From NCBI GenBank assembly GCA_944319875.1, contig CALUFR010000084.1, positions 1 through 33,313 on the forward strand: 33,313 nucleotides of DNA, written 5' to 3'. The DNA is from an uncultured Bacteroides sp. Lineage in GTDB: Bacteria; Bacteroidota; Bacteroidia; Bacteroidales; Bacteroidaceae. A model generated the notes under the pieces. The model ran no database searches and was not told the DNA's origin. It was given only the letters and a program-made list of their open reading frames with translations. Numbering within the stretch: the first letter of the stretch is position 1; every line of letters begins with the position of its first letter. Shown here piece by piece: positions 1 to 8,448 of the stretch. Position numbers and translations under genes: made by a program.

Positions 1-33
1 AAGGATCTCACGTAACACTTTTCTCATGCGCTA

Positions 34-80
34 TGTGAGATGTTTCGACTCCGCCCTACGGGCTTCGCTCAACATGACAG
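34..80. repeat. Intergenic repeat-like hairpin segment
   Basis: This AT-poor block in non-coding DNA has the arrangement TGTTTCGACT, then a small GCCC-TAC-GGGC hairpin (53-63), then GCTTCGCTCAACATGACA. Its outer parts are loosely complementary. Just upstream, ATCTCAC (5-11) is inverted as GTGAGAT (35-41). From memory, similar TTCGACT...CTCAACATGACA sequences recur between genes in many Bacteroidetes, so I read it as a copy of a dispersed intergenic repeat. No second copy occurs in this window. Function unknown. Confidence 0.45.
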
Positions 81-88
81 TTACTTTT

Positions 89-115
89 AATCCGTGAAAT
101 CCGTGTAATCCGCGC
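89..115. repeat. Three tandem 9-bp units (AATCCGTGN)
   Basis: The units AATCCGTGA, AATCCGTGT and AATCCGCGC follow each other without gaps. They lie directly after the hairpin repeat and before the rhomboid stop codon. They are non-coding on both strands as far as I can see. Related AATCCGTG strings are, from memory, common intergenic repeats in this phylum. Confidence 0.6.
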
Positions 116-191
116 CTAAAAAATAAATTCCCATTTATCACTCGGCAAAAGTAATCCAGTAGGATGAATAAAACAACTTTTGGGACGAAAA

Positions 192-845
192 TCAGTCGGG
201 AAGCGTATCGCTTTCTTTAGCATCGTCGTCAGATGTGGCTTCTTCCTCATCCGCTTCGTCGGCAAAGGGGTCGGGACGTTGCGGCCCGTATTTCATAAAA
301 CCGACCGAACACAGCATGCCGGCTATGGCTCCACCCATGTGTCCTTCCCAGGAAGTGGTGATCTTGGCAAACTGGGGAAACATGTTCCACACCAGTCCGC
401 CATAGAGGAAGGTAATCAAGAGCGAGAGGGCGACGAGCGGCACATGCTTGCGGAAGATGCCGCTGAAGAACAGGAAGAAGGCCAGTCCGTAAACGAGGCC
501 GCTCGAGCCGACGTGCCATCCGCTTTTCCCGAAAAAGAAGGTGAAGATGCCGCCTCCTATCCAGATGAGGAAAAATATATAAGGAGCGATGTCCCGATAG
601 AAATAGAAAAGGCACCAGGAAAGGAAGAACAGGGGAAGCGTGTTGGCTGCCAGATGCCGGAAACTGCTGTGCACGAGCGGATGGGCGAAGATGCCGAACA
701 CCCCGCGCTTTTCCAGCGGATAGATGCCCAGACGGGTGAAATCCCAATCCATCCCGACCTCTAAAATCTTCAACATGTACAGGATGAAGAGAAAGAAAAG
801 AGGGATGACGGCTGACAGAAGTATTCGTTGTAAGTCTCGTTTCAT
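192..845 (-). CDS. Rhomboid family intramembrane serine protease
   Basis: This 217-residue multi-pass membrane protein should cut transmembrane substrates inside the inner membrane. It has about six hydrophobic segments. The rhomboid signatures are visible in order: HLAAN (the H-x3-N of the second helix), GSSG carrying the nucleophilic serine in the GxSG motif, and the catalytic histidine in EGHMGGAIAG. The C-terminus is a short acidic Asp/Glu-rich cytoplasmic tail. The length suits a minimal bacterial rhomboid. It is a single gene, divergent from the glucan cluster, and its substrates cannot be told from the sequence. Confidence 0.93.
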   Translation of the reverse strand: MKRDLQRILLSAVIPLFFLFILYMLKILEVGMDWDFTRLGIYPLEKRGVFGIFAHPLVHSSFRHLAANTLPLFFLSWCLFYFYRDIAPYIFFLIWIGGGIFTFFFGKSGWHVGSSGLVYGLAFFLFFSGIFRKHVPLVALSLLITFLYGGLVWNMFPQFAKITTSWEGHMGGAIAGMLCSVGFMKYGPQRPDPFADEADEEEATSDDDAKESDTLPD

Positions 846-876
846 GAACTATCTAAATCGCTTTTGGGCAAGAAGT

Positions 877-890
877 GCCTGTTAACAGGC
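877..890. promoter_or_regulatory. 14-bp perfect palindrome upstream of the rhomboid gene
   Basis: GCCTGTTAACAGGC is a perfect palindrome about 32 bp upstream of the rhomboid start codon. It lies in the divergent intergenic region shared with the glycogen cluster. Its size and place suit an operator for a dimeric regulator, but no known binding motif is recognised. Confidence 0.3.
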
Positions 891-942
891 TGCAATACTA
901 CAATTATTTGTCCGAAAACCGAAAAAAATGCTCTTTTTATTT

Positions 943-970
943 TTTGTGTATACATTAATTTGTATTTTTG
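943..970 (+). promoter_or_regulatory. Promoter of the alpha-glucan cluster
   Basis: TATTTTTG (963-970) matches the Bacteroides -7 box TAnnTTTG exactly. A TTTG (943-946) lies 16 bp upstream, shorter than the usual 19-21, so the -33 assignment is weak. Transcription would begin near 977, leaving a leader of about 65 nt before the debranching enzyme gene. Confidence 0.5.
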
Positions 971-976
971 GGCATT

Positions 977-994
977 GCTACAGGTAGCTGTAGC
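977..994 (+). promoter_or_regulatory. Inverted repeat at the predicted transcript start
   Basis: GCTACAG (977-983) and CTGTAGC (988-994) form a perfect 7-bp inverted repeat with a 4-nt loop, exactly where the cluster transcript should begin. It may be a 5' stabilising stem-loop or an operator overlapping the start site. Confidence 0.35.
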
Positions 995-1041
995 GTATAG
1001 AGACCTGGATTTTTAACCTTTAAATTAAATAATGCACAACT

Positions 1042-3006
1042 ATGAGTTATTTACGATTTGACAAGACGCTGATGGTCAATCTGCAGGAGTCTCTCACAAG
1101 GGAGATACTCCGTACGAACAGATCGGGCGCCTATCATTGTACAACAATTGTAGATTGTAACACACGCAAATATCATGGTCTGCTGGTGGTGCCTGTGCCC
1201 AACCTGGACGATGAAAACCATGTGCTGCTTTCTTCTTTGGATGAAACGGTAATTCAGCACGGTGCAGAGTTTAACCTGGGATTGCACAAATATCAAGGCA
1301 ATCACTTCAGCCCCAACGGACATAAATACATCCGCGAGTTCGATTGCGAGCACATCCCGGCTACGACTTACCGTGTGGGAGGCGTGATCCTCCGTAAAGA
1401 GAAAATTTTTGTACACCATGAGAACCGCATCCTGATCCGTTATACGCTGGTTGACGCCCATTCGGCTACGACCTTGCGTTTCCGACCTTTCCTGGCGTTC
1501 CGCAGTGTGCGTGAGTACACGCATGAGAACGCGCAGGCCAGCCGTGACTATCAATTGGTGGAGAATGGTATCAAGACCTGCATGTATCCCGGGTATCCGG
1601 AACTGTTCATGCAGCTGAACAAGAAGAACGAATTCCACTTCCAGCCGGACTGGTATCGCGGCATGGAGTATCCCAAAGAACAGGAACGGGGCTATGACTT
1701 CAACGAAGACCTCTACGTGCCGGGCTACTTCGAGGTGGACATCAAGAAGGGTGAGAGCATCGTGTTCTCCGCCGGCATCTCGGAGGTAAACACCCATCGT
1801 CTGAAGCAGACTTTCGAGGCGGAGGTGGCCGACCGCACTCCGCGCGACAGCTTTATCCACTGTCTGATAAACTCGGCTCACCAGTTCCACAACAAGCAGG
1901 GCGATGAACACTACGTCCTGGCCGGCTATCCTTGGTTCAAGTGCCGTGCGCGCGACTTGTTTATCGCTTTGCCGGGCCTGACGCTGGCCATTGACGAGCT
2001 GGATGAGTTCGAGGACGTGATGAAGACCGCAGAAAAGGCTTTGCGCCAATACATGAACGGGGAGACTTATACATACAGAATCTATGAAATGGAGCATCCG
2101 GACGTGTTGTTGTGGGCCATCTGGTGCTTGCAGCAGTATGCCAAGTTTACGTCCCGTGAACATTGCCGCCAGATGTACGGTCAGCTCTTGAACGATTTGC
2201 TGGAGTACATCCGCAGCCGCAAGCACGACAACCTGTTCCTGCACGACAACGGACTGCTTTATACCAACGGAACGGAACATCCCGTGACGTGGATGAACTC
2301 CACGGCCAACGGACGTCCGGTGGTGCCGCGCACGGGATATGTCGTTGAGATCAACGCGCTTTGGTATAACGCCCTGCGCTTCGTGGCCGACATGGCCCGC
2401 GAAGCCGGCAACGAGATACTGGCCAATGCGCTCGACGCCCAGGCCGAAGTGACCGGCAAATCGTTTGTGGAAGTGTTCCGCAACGAATATGGTTACCTCT
2501 TCGACTACGTGGATGGCTATATGATGGACTGGAGCGTGCGTCCCAACATGATCTTCGCCGTGGCGTTGGATTATTCTCCACTGGACCGCGTGCAGAAGCG
2601 TCAGGTCCTGGACATCGTGACCAAGGAACTGCTGACGCCGAAGGGGCTCCGCACATTGAGTCCCAAGAGTGGCGGCTACAATCCCAACTACGTGGGCCCG
2701 CAGACACAGCGCGATTACGCTTACCATCAGGGAACGGCGTGGCCTTGGCTGCTGGGCTTCTACATGGAGGCCTATCTCCGTATCTACAAGATGGGCGGCA
2801 TCTCCTTCGTGGAGCGTCACCTCATCGGCATGGATGACGAGATGGCCTGCCATTGCATCGGAACTTTGCCGGAACTGTTTGACGGCAATCCGCCTTTCGT
2901 GGGAAGAGGCGCTATCTCGTTTGCCATGAACGTGGCCGAGATATTGCGCATTCTGAGTCTGTTGAAACGGTATGAACAAATACAGAAAGAGGAGGAACGA
3001 AAATGA
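1042..3006 (+). CDS. Glycogen debranching enzyme (amylo-alpha-1,6-glucosidase, GH133-type)
   Basis: This 654-residue protein should hydrolyse alpha-1,6 branch stubs of glycogen or related alpha-glucans in the cytoplasm; no signal peptide is seen. The N-terminal region carries the bacterial debranching-enzyme hallmark NRSGAYHCTTIVDCNTRKYHG (about residues 29-50, in two adjoining pieces NRSGAY and CNTRKYHG). The C-terminal (alpha/alpha) barrel part contains AGYPWFKCRARD (about 293-304), TGYVVEINALWYNAL (about 433-447) and GTAWPWLLGFY (about 564-574). The stop codon overlaps the next gene's ATG by 4 bp, so translation is probably coupled. It heads a three-gene cluster with a GT4 glycosyltransferase and a GH57-like protein, an arrangement I recall from other Bacteroides. 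Confidence 0.93.
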   Translation: MSYLRFDKTLMVNLQESLTREILRTNRSGAYHCTTIVDCNTRKYHGLLVVPVPNLDDENHVLLSSLDETVIQHGAEFNLGLHKYQGNHFSPNGHKYIREFDCEHIPATTYRVGGVILRKEKIFVHHENRILIRYTLVDAHSATTLRFRPFLAFRSVREYTHENAQASRDYQLVENGIKTCMYPGYPELFMQLNKKNEFHFQPDWYRGMEYPKEQERGYDFNEDLYVPGYFEVDIKKGESIVFSAGISEVNTHRLKQTFEAEVADRTPRDSFIHCLINSAHQFHNKQGDEHYVLAGYPWFKCRARDLFIALPGLTLAIDELDEFEDVMKTAEKALRQYMNGETYTYRIYEMEHPDVLLWAIWCLQQYAKFTSREHCRQMYGQLLNDLLEYIRSRKHDNLFLHDNGLLYTNGTEHPVTWMNSTANGRPVVPRTGYVVEINALWYNALRFVADMAREAGNEILANALDAQAEVTGKSFVEVFRNEYGYLFDYVDGYMMDWSVRPNMIFAVALDYSPLDRVQKRQVLDIVTKELLTPKGLRTLSPKSGGYNPNYVGPQTQRDYAYHQGTAWPWLLGFYMEAYLRIYKMGGISFVERHLIGMDDEMACHCIGTLPELFDGNPPFVGRGAISFAMNVAEILRILSLLKRYEQIQKEEERK

Positions 3007-4271
3007 AAGTATTAATGTTTGGATGGGAGTTTCCTCCCCAGATTTCGGGCGGTCTGGCGGTTGCGTCATACGGCATCACCAAGGGTCTGAGTGTGCAGGG
3101 CGATGTGGAGACTACATTCTGCCTGCCCAAGCCTTCGGGCAATGAAGAAGGTTTTCTCAAGGTTGTAGGCATGAACCAGGTGCCTATTGTCTGGCGGGAC
3201 GTGAACTATGATTATCTGAAGTCACGCCTCTACGGACAGATGACGCCGGAAGACTATTATGCCTACCGTGACCATATCTACGCGGATTTCTCTTACATGC
3301 ACGTCAATGACTTGGGCTGCATGGAGTTTGCCGGTGGTTATCCGTCCAATCTGCACGAAGAGATTAATAACTATTCCATCATAGCCGGCGTCGTGGCGCG
3401 CAAGGGTGACTTTGACATCATCCACGCGCACGACTGGCTGACTTATCCGGCCGGTGTGCATGCCAAGATGGTCAGCGGGCGCCCGCTCTGCATCCACGTG
3501 CATGCCACGGACTTTGACCGCTCGCGCGGCAAGGTCAACCCTACGGTTTATTCCATCGAGAAGAACGGCATGGACTATGCGGACTGCATCATGTGCGTGT
3601 CCGAACTGACCCGCCGTACGGTCATCAACGAGTATCATCAGGATCCGCGGAAGGTATTTGCCGTGCACAATGCGGTGTATCCGCTTTCGCAGGAGTACCA
3701 GGATATACCTCGCCCGGATCACTCCAAGGAGAAAATCGTGTCGTTCCTGGGGCGCATTACCATGCAGAAAGGGCCTGAGTACTTTGTGGAAGCCGCGGCC
3801 ATGGTGTTGAGACGCACGCGTAATGTCCGTTTTGTCATGGCGGGATCGGGCGATATGATGAATGCCATGATTAATCTGGCCGCCATGCGCGGCATTGCCG
3901 ACCGTTTCCACTTCCCCGGTTTCATGAAAGGGAAGCAGGTGTATGAGGTGTACAAGAACAGTGACGTCTTTGTGATGCCTTCTGTGTCCGAGCCTTTCGG
4001 CATTGCACCGCTGGAAGCCATGCAGTGTGGCACGCCTTCCATTATCTCCAAGCAGTCCGGTTGCGGCGAGATACTGGACAAAGTTATCAAGGTCGACTAT
4101 TGGGATATACACGCCATGGCCGACGCCATCCATTCCATCTGTACCAACCCGTCGCTCTTCCATTACTTGCAGGAAGAGGGCAAGAAGGAAGTGGACGGCA
4201 TCACTTGGGAAAAGGTGGCCCTGCGTATCCGCGGCCTTTATGAGAATGTGTTAAGAAATTATGGAAAATAA
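3003..4271 (+). CDS. GT4-type glycosyltransferase, probable glycogen synthase
   Basis: This 422-residue protein has the two-domain GT-B fold of retaining glycosyltransferases. The N-terminus has the nucleotide-sugar enzyme motif FGWEFPPQISGGL (about 6-18). The middle has DIIHAHDWLTYPAG, and the C-terminal domain has GRITMQKGPEYF and the E-x7-E motif EPFGIAPLEAM. It overlaps the debranching gene by 4 bp and is 19 bp from the GH57-like gene. From this context it most likely elongates a storage alpha-glucan from a nucleotide glucose. The donor (ADP- or UDP-glucose) cannot be read from the sequence. It is the only complete glucan synthase candidate in the window. Confidence 0.88.
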   Translation: MKVLMFGWEFPPQISGGLAVASYGITKGLSVQGDVETTFCLPKPSGNEEGFLKVVGMNQVPIVWRDVNYDYLKSRLYGQMTPEDYYAYRDHIYADFSYMHVNDLGCMEFAGGYPSNLHEEINNYSIIAGVVARKGDFDIIHAHDWLTYPAGVHAKMVSGRPLCIHVHATDFDRSRGKVNPTVYSIEKNGMDYADCIMCVSELTRRTVINEYHQDPRKVFAVHNAVYPLSQEYQDIPRPDHSKEKIVSFLGRITMQKGPEYFVEAAAMVLRRTRNVRFVMAGSGDMMNAMINLAAMRGIADRFHFPGFMKGKQVYEVYKNSDVFVMPSVSEPFGIAPLEAMQCGTPSIISKQSGCGEILDKVIKVDYWDIHAMADAIHSICTNPSLFHYLQEEGKKEVDGITWEKVALRIRGLYENVLRNYGK

Positions 4272-4290
4272 CCCAAACAACGAATAAACG

Positions 4291-5652
4291 ATGAGAACGA
4301 TTTGTCTTTATTTTGAGATACACCAGATTATTCACTTGAAACGCTATCGTTTCTTTGACATTGGCACAGACCACTATTATTATGACGATTACGCCAATGA
4401 GACCAGTATCAGCGATGTGGCTGAACATTCGTATATACCGGCACTTACTACCCTGCTGGAGATGGTAAAGAACTCTGAAGGGGCTTTCAAGGTGGCTTTC
4501 TCTATTTCGGGCGTGGCTCTGGAACAGCTGGAGATTTATGCGCCGACAGTGATTGACCTTCTTCATCAGCTCAACGATACGGGCTGTTGCGAGTTCCTGG
4601 CCGAGCCTTATTCTCACGGACTTTCCTCACTGGCCAATGAAGAATGCTTCAAGGAAGAAGTGAAGCGTCAGAGTGCCAAGATGAAGGAAATGTTTGGTAA
4701 GGCACCGAAGGTGTTCCGCAACTCCAGCCTTATCTACGATGACGAGATTGGAGCCATTGTGGCCAGCATGGGCTTTAAGGGGATGTTGACCGAAGGTGCG
4801 AAGCAGGTGTTAGGCTGGAAGAGCCCCCACTATGTGTACCATTGTAACATGAACCCCAATCTGAAGCTGCTGTTGCGCGACTTCAAGTTATCCGACGACA
4901 TCAGTTTGCGCTTCTCCAACTCCGATTGGAGTGAATATCCACTGTTTGCGGACAAGTATATCTCTTGGATTGACGCCATGCCGCAGGAGGAGCAGGTTAT
5001 CAATATCTTTATGGAGCTTTGTGCTTTGGGCAAATACCAGCCGCTGTCTTCCAATATTCTGGAGTTCTTCAAGGCACTGCCGGCTTGTGCCAAGGAAAAA
5101 GGCATCACCTTCTCTACACCGACAGAAGTGGTTACCAAACTGAAATCTGTTTCACAGCTCGATGTGCCAGATCCGCTTTCGTGGGTAGACGAAGAGAGAG
5201 ACGTCAGCTGCTGGCTGGGCAACGTGATGCAGCGTGAAGCTTTCGATAAACTTTATAGTGTGGCTGAACGTGTTCACCTGTGTGACGACCGTCGTATCAA
5301 GCAGGACTGGGACTACCTGCAGGCCAGCAATAACTTCCGCTTCATGACCACCAAGCAGTCCAGCATTTCTCTTTATCGTGGCATCTATGAGTCTCCCTAT
5401 GATGCGTTTACCAATTACATGAATATCTTGGGTGACTTTATTAAACGGGTTGATTCGCTCTATCCGGAAGATATTGACAACGAAGAACTGAACGCCCTGC
5501 TCACCACCATCAGAAATCAAGGTGACGAAATAGGCGGACTCCACAAAGAACTTGATGACGCTCGTGGAAAGCTGAGCAAACTGAAAGGAACCGGAGAAAA
5601 ACCTGCCGCCAAGAAGCCTGCCGCCAGGAAGACTAAGAAAACGGACGCTTAA
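4291..5652 (+). CDS. GH57 alpha-amylase-like protein, catalytic motifs degenerate
   Basis: This 453-residue cytoplasmic protein begins with the GH57 signature LYFEIHQ and keeps the overall GH57 layout, including EFLAEPYSHGLS (about 98-109). Active members of this group, as I recall, carry a nucleophile glutamate in FRNTEL and an acid in FMDYETFGEH. Here the equivalents are FRNSSLIYDDE (S146 in place of Glu) and IFMELCALGKYQ (about 239-250), so both catalytic positions look substituted. The C-terminus has a coiled-coil stretch (about 400-435) and a Lys/Ala-rich tail (KPAAKKPAARKTKK). It ends the glucan cluster and may be a glucan-binding or scaffolding partner rather than an enzyme. Confidence 0.85.
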   Translation: MRTICLYFEIHQIIHLKRYRFFDIGTDHYYYDDYANETSISDVAEHSYIPALTTLLEMVKNSEGAFKVAFSISGVALEQLEIYAPTVIDLLHQLNDTGCCEFLAEPYSHGLSSLANEECFKEEVKRQSAKMKEMFGKAPKVFRNSSLIYDDEIGAIVASMGFKGMLTEGAKQVLGWKSPHYVYHCNMNPNLKLLLRDFKLSDDISLRFSNSDWSEYPLFADKYISWIDAMPQEEQVINIFMELCALGKYQPLSSNILEFFKALPACAKEKGITFSTPTEVVTKLKSVSQLDVPDPLSWVDEERDVSCWLGNVMQREAFDKLYSVAERVHLCDDRRIKQDWDYLQASNNFRFMTTKQSSISLYRGIYESPYDAFTNYMNILGDFIKRVDSLYPEDIDNEELNALLTTIRNQGDEIGGLHKELDDARGKLSKLKGTGEKPAAKKPAARKTKKTDA

Positions 5653-5700
5653 AGGGCTAAAGTTATATGGAGATGAGGATCCCCCTCTTCTTTATCATAA

Positions 5701-5735
5701 AAAAAATACGGTGAAAATCATTCACCGTATTTTTT
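5701..5735. terminator. Bidirectional Rho-independent terminator
   Basis: AAAAAATACGGTGAA (5701-5715) and TTCACCGTATTTTTT (5721-5735) form a perfect 15-bp stem with a 5-nt loop and U-runs in both directions. It ends the plus-strand glucan cluster and the minus-strand DUF4270 unit. Confidence 0.93.
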
Positions 5736-5753
5736 TATGTTCTTTTATTCATC

Positions 5754-7358
5754 TTATTTGTGAAAACGGGTGTAAGTCACCTCCAGCGTCAGTTTGGTGC
5801 CGCCATTTTCCGGATCGCCTCCTTGCAGTCGGGCATAGCCGGGCTGCAGGTCGTGTTGCACGGCTGTCGTAGTAGTGCTGTTCGTGCCTGTCGACTGGGT
5901 GGTGATGGCTACCGGGATGAGCAACACTTTGTTCCAGTCCGGATTGCTGGCATTCCATTCCTCGTTCCATGCTTCTTCGTTCCATGTACTTCCGGCTTCT
6001 TTTTGAGCCTTGTCGCGTGCCGCTTTCTTTTCGTTGATACAGGTCGACACGAGGCGGGCGATGTTTTGGAAGGTGTATTGATTGGTTTCCACACCGTTGT
6101 GGGTAGCCGTAAAGGATGTGATGTTGTCGTTTACCTTGTTCTCTTCAAAGAATGATTTCAAGTCTTGTTTGCGTAGCAGCAATACGTTCTCGGGGGCGCT
6201 CATGCTGAACTTGTAGTTGTCTTTCTCACTGTAGTTGGTAAAGGTCAGCTTTGCGGCGTTGAGAGTATCATTGGACAGTGCCTCATAGATTTCGTCATAA
6301 GGAAGGGTCGCTTCCGTGAAGATGCCTGCGGGCGACTTGATGTAGGTCCATTGGGGTTCCTCAGACTTTTCTTTCATCTTGTTTGAATTGGCAAACTGAT
6401 TGGCCTGTATGACTTCTTTGGTCGAAGCAAACAAGGTCTGCGAGCCATAGTAAATGGAGTCATCGCCTATCTGGCCATTGTCATCATTGACTTTCTTCTT
6501 CAAGGCAACCCCCAAGCTGTCCACGTAATGGAAACGGAACTGGAATTGAAGGTCTACTTGATCCACGTAAAGGATGGTTCCATCGCCATAGTCGGTCTGG
6601 AGGTAAACACCTTTGAACACGTTGTTTATGAACTTATCCGCGTTTGCGAAGTAATCGTTCTCTCCTTTTTCGTATTTTTTGTTCAGTTCATAGATGTTTT
6701 GTCCGATTGCGGGATCGAGGTTGAACACGATGCTGGGAGTGTACGTAGAGTTGCCATTGGAGTCAGTGGCCGACCGGATGGAATCAGGCACAGTAGCATC
6801 GTAAGCCGTGTAGGCTTTACGTCCCAGGAGGGTTCCTTTGTAGTCGTTTGTATTGATGTCCGTATAACGATAACGCCTGTTTTCGTCTTGCCGTTCCTGT
6901 ATCCAGCGGTCGTTCAGCTCATAGGCGCTCATGCGGCAGGCATTCAGCGAATCGCCGAACCAACTTCTGTAGTAGACGATCAGTCTCAGTCCGGTTACGT
7001 TCTCGTCCACCAGTGTGCCTTTCCCCTTTAGGGTGTCGCCACTGTAGTATTCTTCGTATACGTCGGGCAGTGTTGTCGAGAATTTGAAGTCGTCGGTGCA
7101 GTTCAGTTCCGTCAGGAAGCTGGCTGTGTAATCACCAAAGTCGGGATCGGTGAAGCGTCCGATATATCCTGTACTCGTTTTGGCGTACACAGCGTCCGCC
7201 AAGTAAGATTGAGTGGTGACATCGAAAGTCATGACATCCGTCGCCATTTCATCGGATTCGGGGAGCATCCCCATGCCTAATGTGTTGGTCGAGTCGTCGC
7301 ATGCAAGGAAAGTGAAGACTGCTGCCAGCAATACTCCTATATGCTTTAGTCTCATCAT
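5754..7358 (-). CDS. DUF4270 domain-containing lipoprotein
   Basis: This 534-residue exported lipoprotein has a signal peptide ending in the lipobox TFLAC-DD (lipid on about Cys20). The sequence that follows (NTLGMGMLPESDEMATDVMT, then FTDPDFGDYTASFLTEL) is typical of DUF4270, a Bacteroidetes-specific family of unknown function. The long mature part is polar, with probable beta structure and many Asn, Asp and Tyr residues. It lies 18 bp downstream of the GT5-like gene on the same strand, so the two are probably co-transcribed. That pairing recurs in Bacteroides as I remember it, but it does not reveal the function. Outer-membrane anchoring is likely but not proven. Confidence 0.88.
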   Translation of the reverse strand: MMRLKHIGVLLAAVFTFLACDDSTNTLGMGMLPESDEMATDVMTFDVTTQSYLADAVYAKTSTGYIGRFTDPDFGDYTASFLTELNCTDDFKFSTTLPDVYEEYYSGDTLKGKGTLVDENVTGLRLIVYYRSWFGDSLNACRMSAYELNDRWIQERQDENRRYRYTDINTNDYKGTLLGRKAYTAYDATVPDSIRSATDSNGNSTYTPSIVFNLDPAIGQNIYELNKKYEKGENDYFANADKFINNVFKGVYLQTDYGDGTILYVDQVDLQFQFRFHYVDSLGVALKKKVNDDNGQIGDDSIYYGSQTLFASTKEVIQANQFANSNKMKEKSEEPQWTYIKSPAGIFTEATLPYDEIYEALSNDTLNAAKLTFTNYSEKDNYKFSMSAPENVLLLRKQDLKSFFEENKVNDNITSFTATHNGVETNQYTFQNIARLVSTCINEKKAARDKAQKEAGSTWNEEAWNEEWNASNPDWNKVLLIPVAITTQSTGTNSTTTTAVQHDLQPGYARLQGGDPENGGTKLTLEVTYTRFHK

Positions 7359-7376
7359 TTCAGTTTTTGTTTTAAA

Positions 7377-8219
7377 TCATTGTTCTGATTGTTCTGTTTC
7401 GGCAACTTGATCGTAGAAGTTGTTGCACCGTTCGGCAAAGCCATCTCCCGCCTGGTATTCTAGTATGGGCTTGCCCAAGCTCCGTGCGTAGTCCAACACT
7501 TCCTGACTGGAGTTTTCGCTCTGTTGGATGATGCCGTCCGAGTATTCCACAGCCAGTTTGCACAGGCTGACGAAGTCCGTCGGCTCTTTCAGCTTGGCGA
7601 TGTCTTTCTTGGCGATGCCTTTCAACATCAATTTGTTCGCGAAGTCGGGATGAAAAGTCTGCTTAAAGTCGTCCTCGTAGAGGGAAAAGACCACCTTGGA
7701 GTTCCGGTATGAAGGTTCCTCCCTATAAGCCCTCTTGATGTAGAGGGGAGCCAGCGCGGTCATCCATCCGTGGCAATGTATGATGTCGGGACACCAGCGC
7801 AACTTTTTCACAGTTTCGAGCACGCCGCGTGCGTAGAAGATGGCACGGGCATCGTTGTCTTCATATTCTATGCCGTTTTCGTCTGTAGTCTGTAAGCGGT
7901 TTTGGAAGAAGTCGTCATTGTCGATGAAATAAACCTGCATGCGTGCCGACTGGATGGAGGCCACTTTGATAATCAGCGGGTGGTCGGTGTCGTCAATGAT
8001 GAGATTCATTCCCGACAGGCGGATCACTTCGTGGAGCTGATTACGGCGTTCGTTGATATTACCCCATTTTGGCATGAATGTCCTGATTTCCCTGCCTTTT
8101 TCCTGGATGGCCTGCGGCAAGTGGCGGCCGATTAGTGACTGTTCGGTTTCAGGAACATAGGGGGTAATTTCTTGTGTGATAAATAAAACCTTGTTAGCCT
8201 TTGTCATACTCTTCATCAA
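7377..8219 (-). CDS. Glycogen/starch synthase GT5 N-terminal domain only
   Basis: This 280-residue cytoplasmic protein matches the N-terminal half of GT5 glycogen synthases: KVLFITQEITPYVPET at the start, SLIGRHLPQAIQEKGREI, and the conserved DIIHCHGWMTALAPLY (about 139-154). The C-terminal GT-B domain, which carries the E-x7-E motif and most nucleotide contacts, is absent. The DNA after the stop codon is the DUF4270 gene, not a frameshifted remainder. The N-terminal motif KxGGL of normal glycogen synthases is also replaced. Proteins of this length are annotated as glycogen synthases across Bacteroidetes, but on structure it is unlikely to be an independent synthase. A regulatory or partner role is my inference. 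Confidence 0.8.
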   Translation of the reverse strand: MMKSMTKANKVLFITQEITPYVPETEQSLIGRHLPQAIQEKGREIRTFMPKWGNINERRNQLHEVIRLSGMNLIIDDTDHPLIIKVASIQSARMQVYFIDNDDFFQNRLQTTDENGIEYEDNDARAIFYARGVLETVKKLRWCPDIIHCHGWMTALAPLYIKRAYREEPSYRNSKVVFSLYEDDFKQTFHPDFANKLMLKGIAKKDIAKLKEPTDFVSLCKLAVEYSDGIIQQSENSSQEVLDYARSLGKPILEYQAGDGFAERCNNFYDQVAETEQSEQ

Positions 8220-8227
8220 TTATGGTG

Positions 8228-8235
8228 CAAAGTTA
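8228..8235 (-). promoter_or_regulatory. -7 promoter box for the GT5/DUF4270 unit
   Basis: Read on the minus strand this is TAACTTTG, an exact TAnnTTTG match 8 bp upstream of the ATG, so the transcript would be nearly leaderless. A TTTG lies 23 bp further upstream (8259-8262), a spacing longer than usual. The rest of 8236-8448 is AT-rich. I found no clear box for panC in it. Confidence 0.55.
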
Positions 8236-8448
8236 CAAAAAAAAAACGCTCACAGCCTCAAACAGAGACGGCTATAATTCCTTATGATTTGTTAAGTGCT
8301 TGTATTTCAATGCTATTTTTGAATTAGAAATTAGATTTTTTAGCATGCTTTTCTTGAGAAAAATGAAATATTTCTTCGTTATATGGTAAATAATAGCTTA
8401 TTTTGCACCGCTTTTTAGACAACCCTGTGTTTATTAATAAATGAAGTA

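Noticed and set aside
1051..3069. 672-residue open frame on the minus strand
   Set aside because: It is exactly antisense to the debranching enzyme. Its translation is low-complexity (His, Val, Arg and Gln rich) without domains. The plus-strand frame has clear family motifs.
7377..8219. Truncation of glycogen synthase by a frameshift
   Set aside because: No glycosyltransferase C-terminal motifs occur in any frame downstream. The next gene, a DUF4270 lipoprotein, has an intact start and signal peptide 18 bp away. The short form appears to be the native one.
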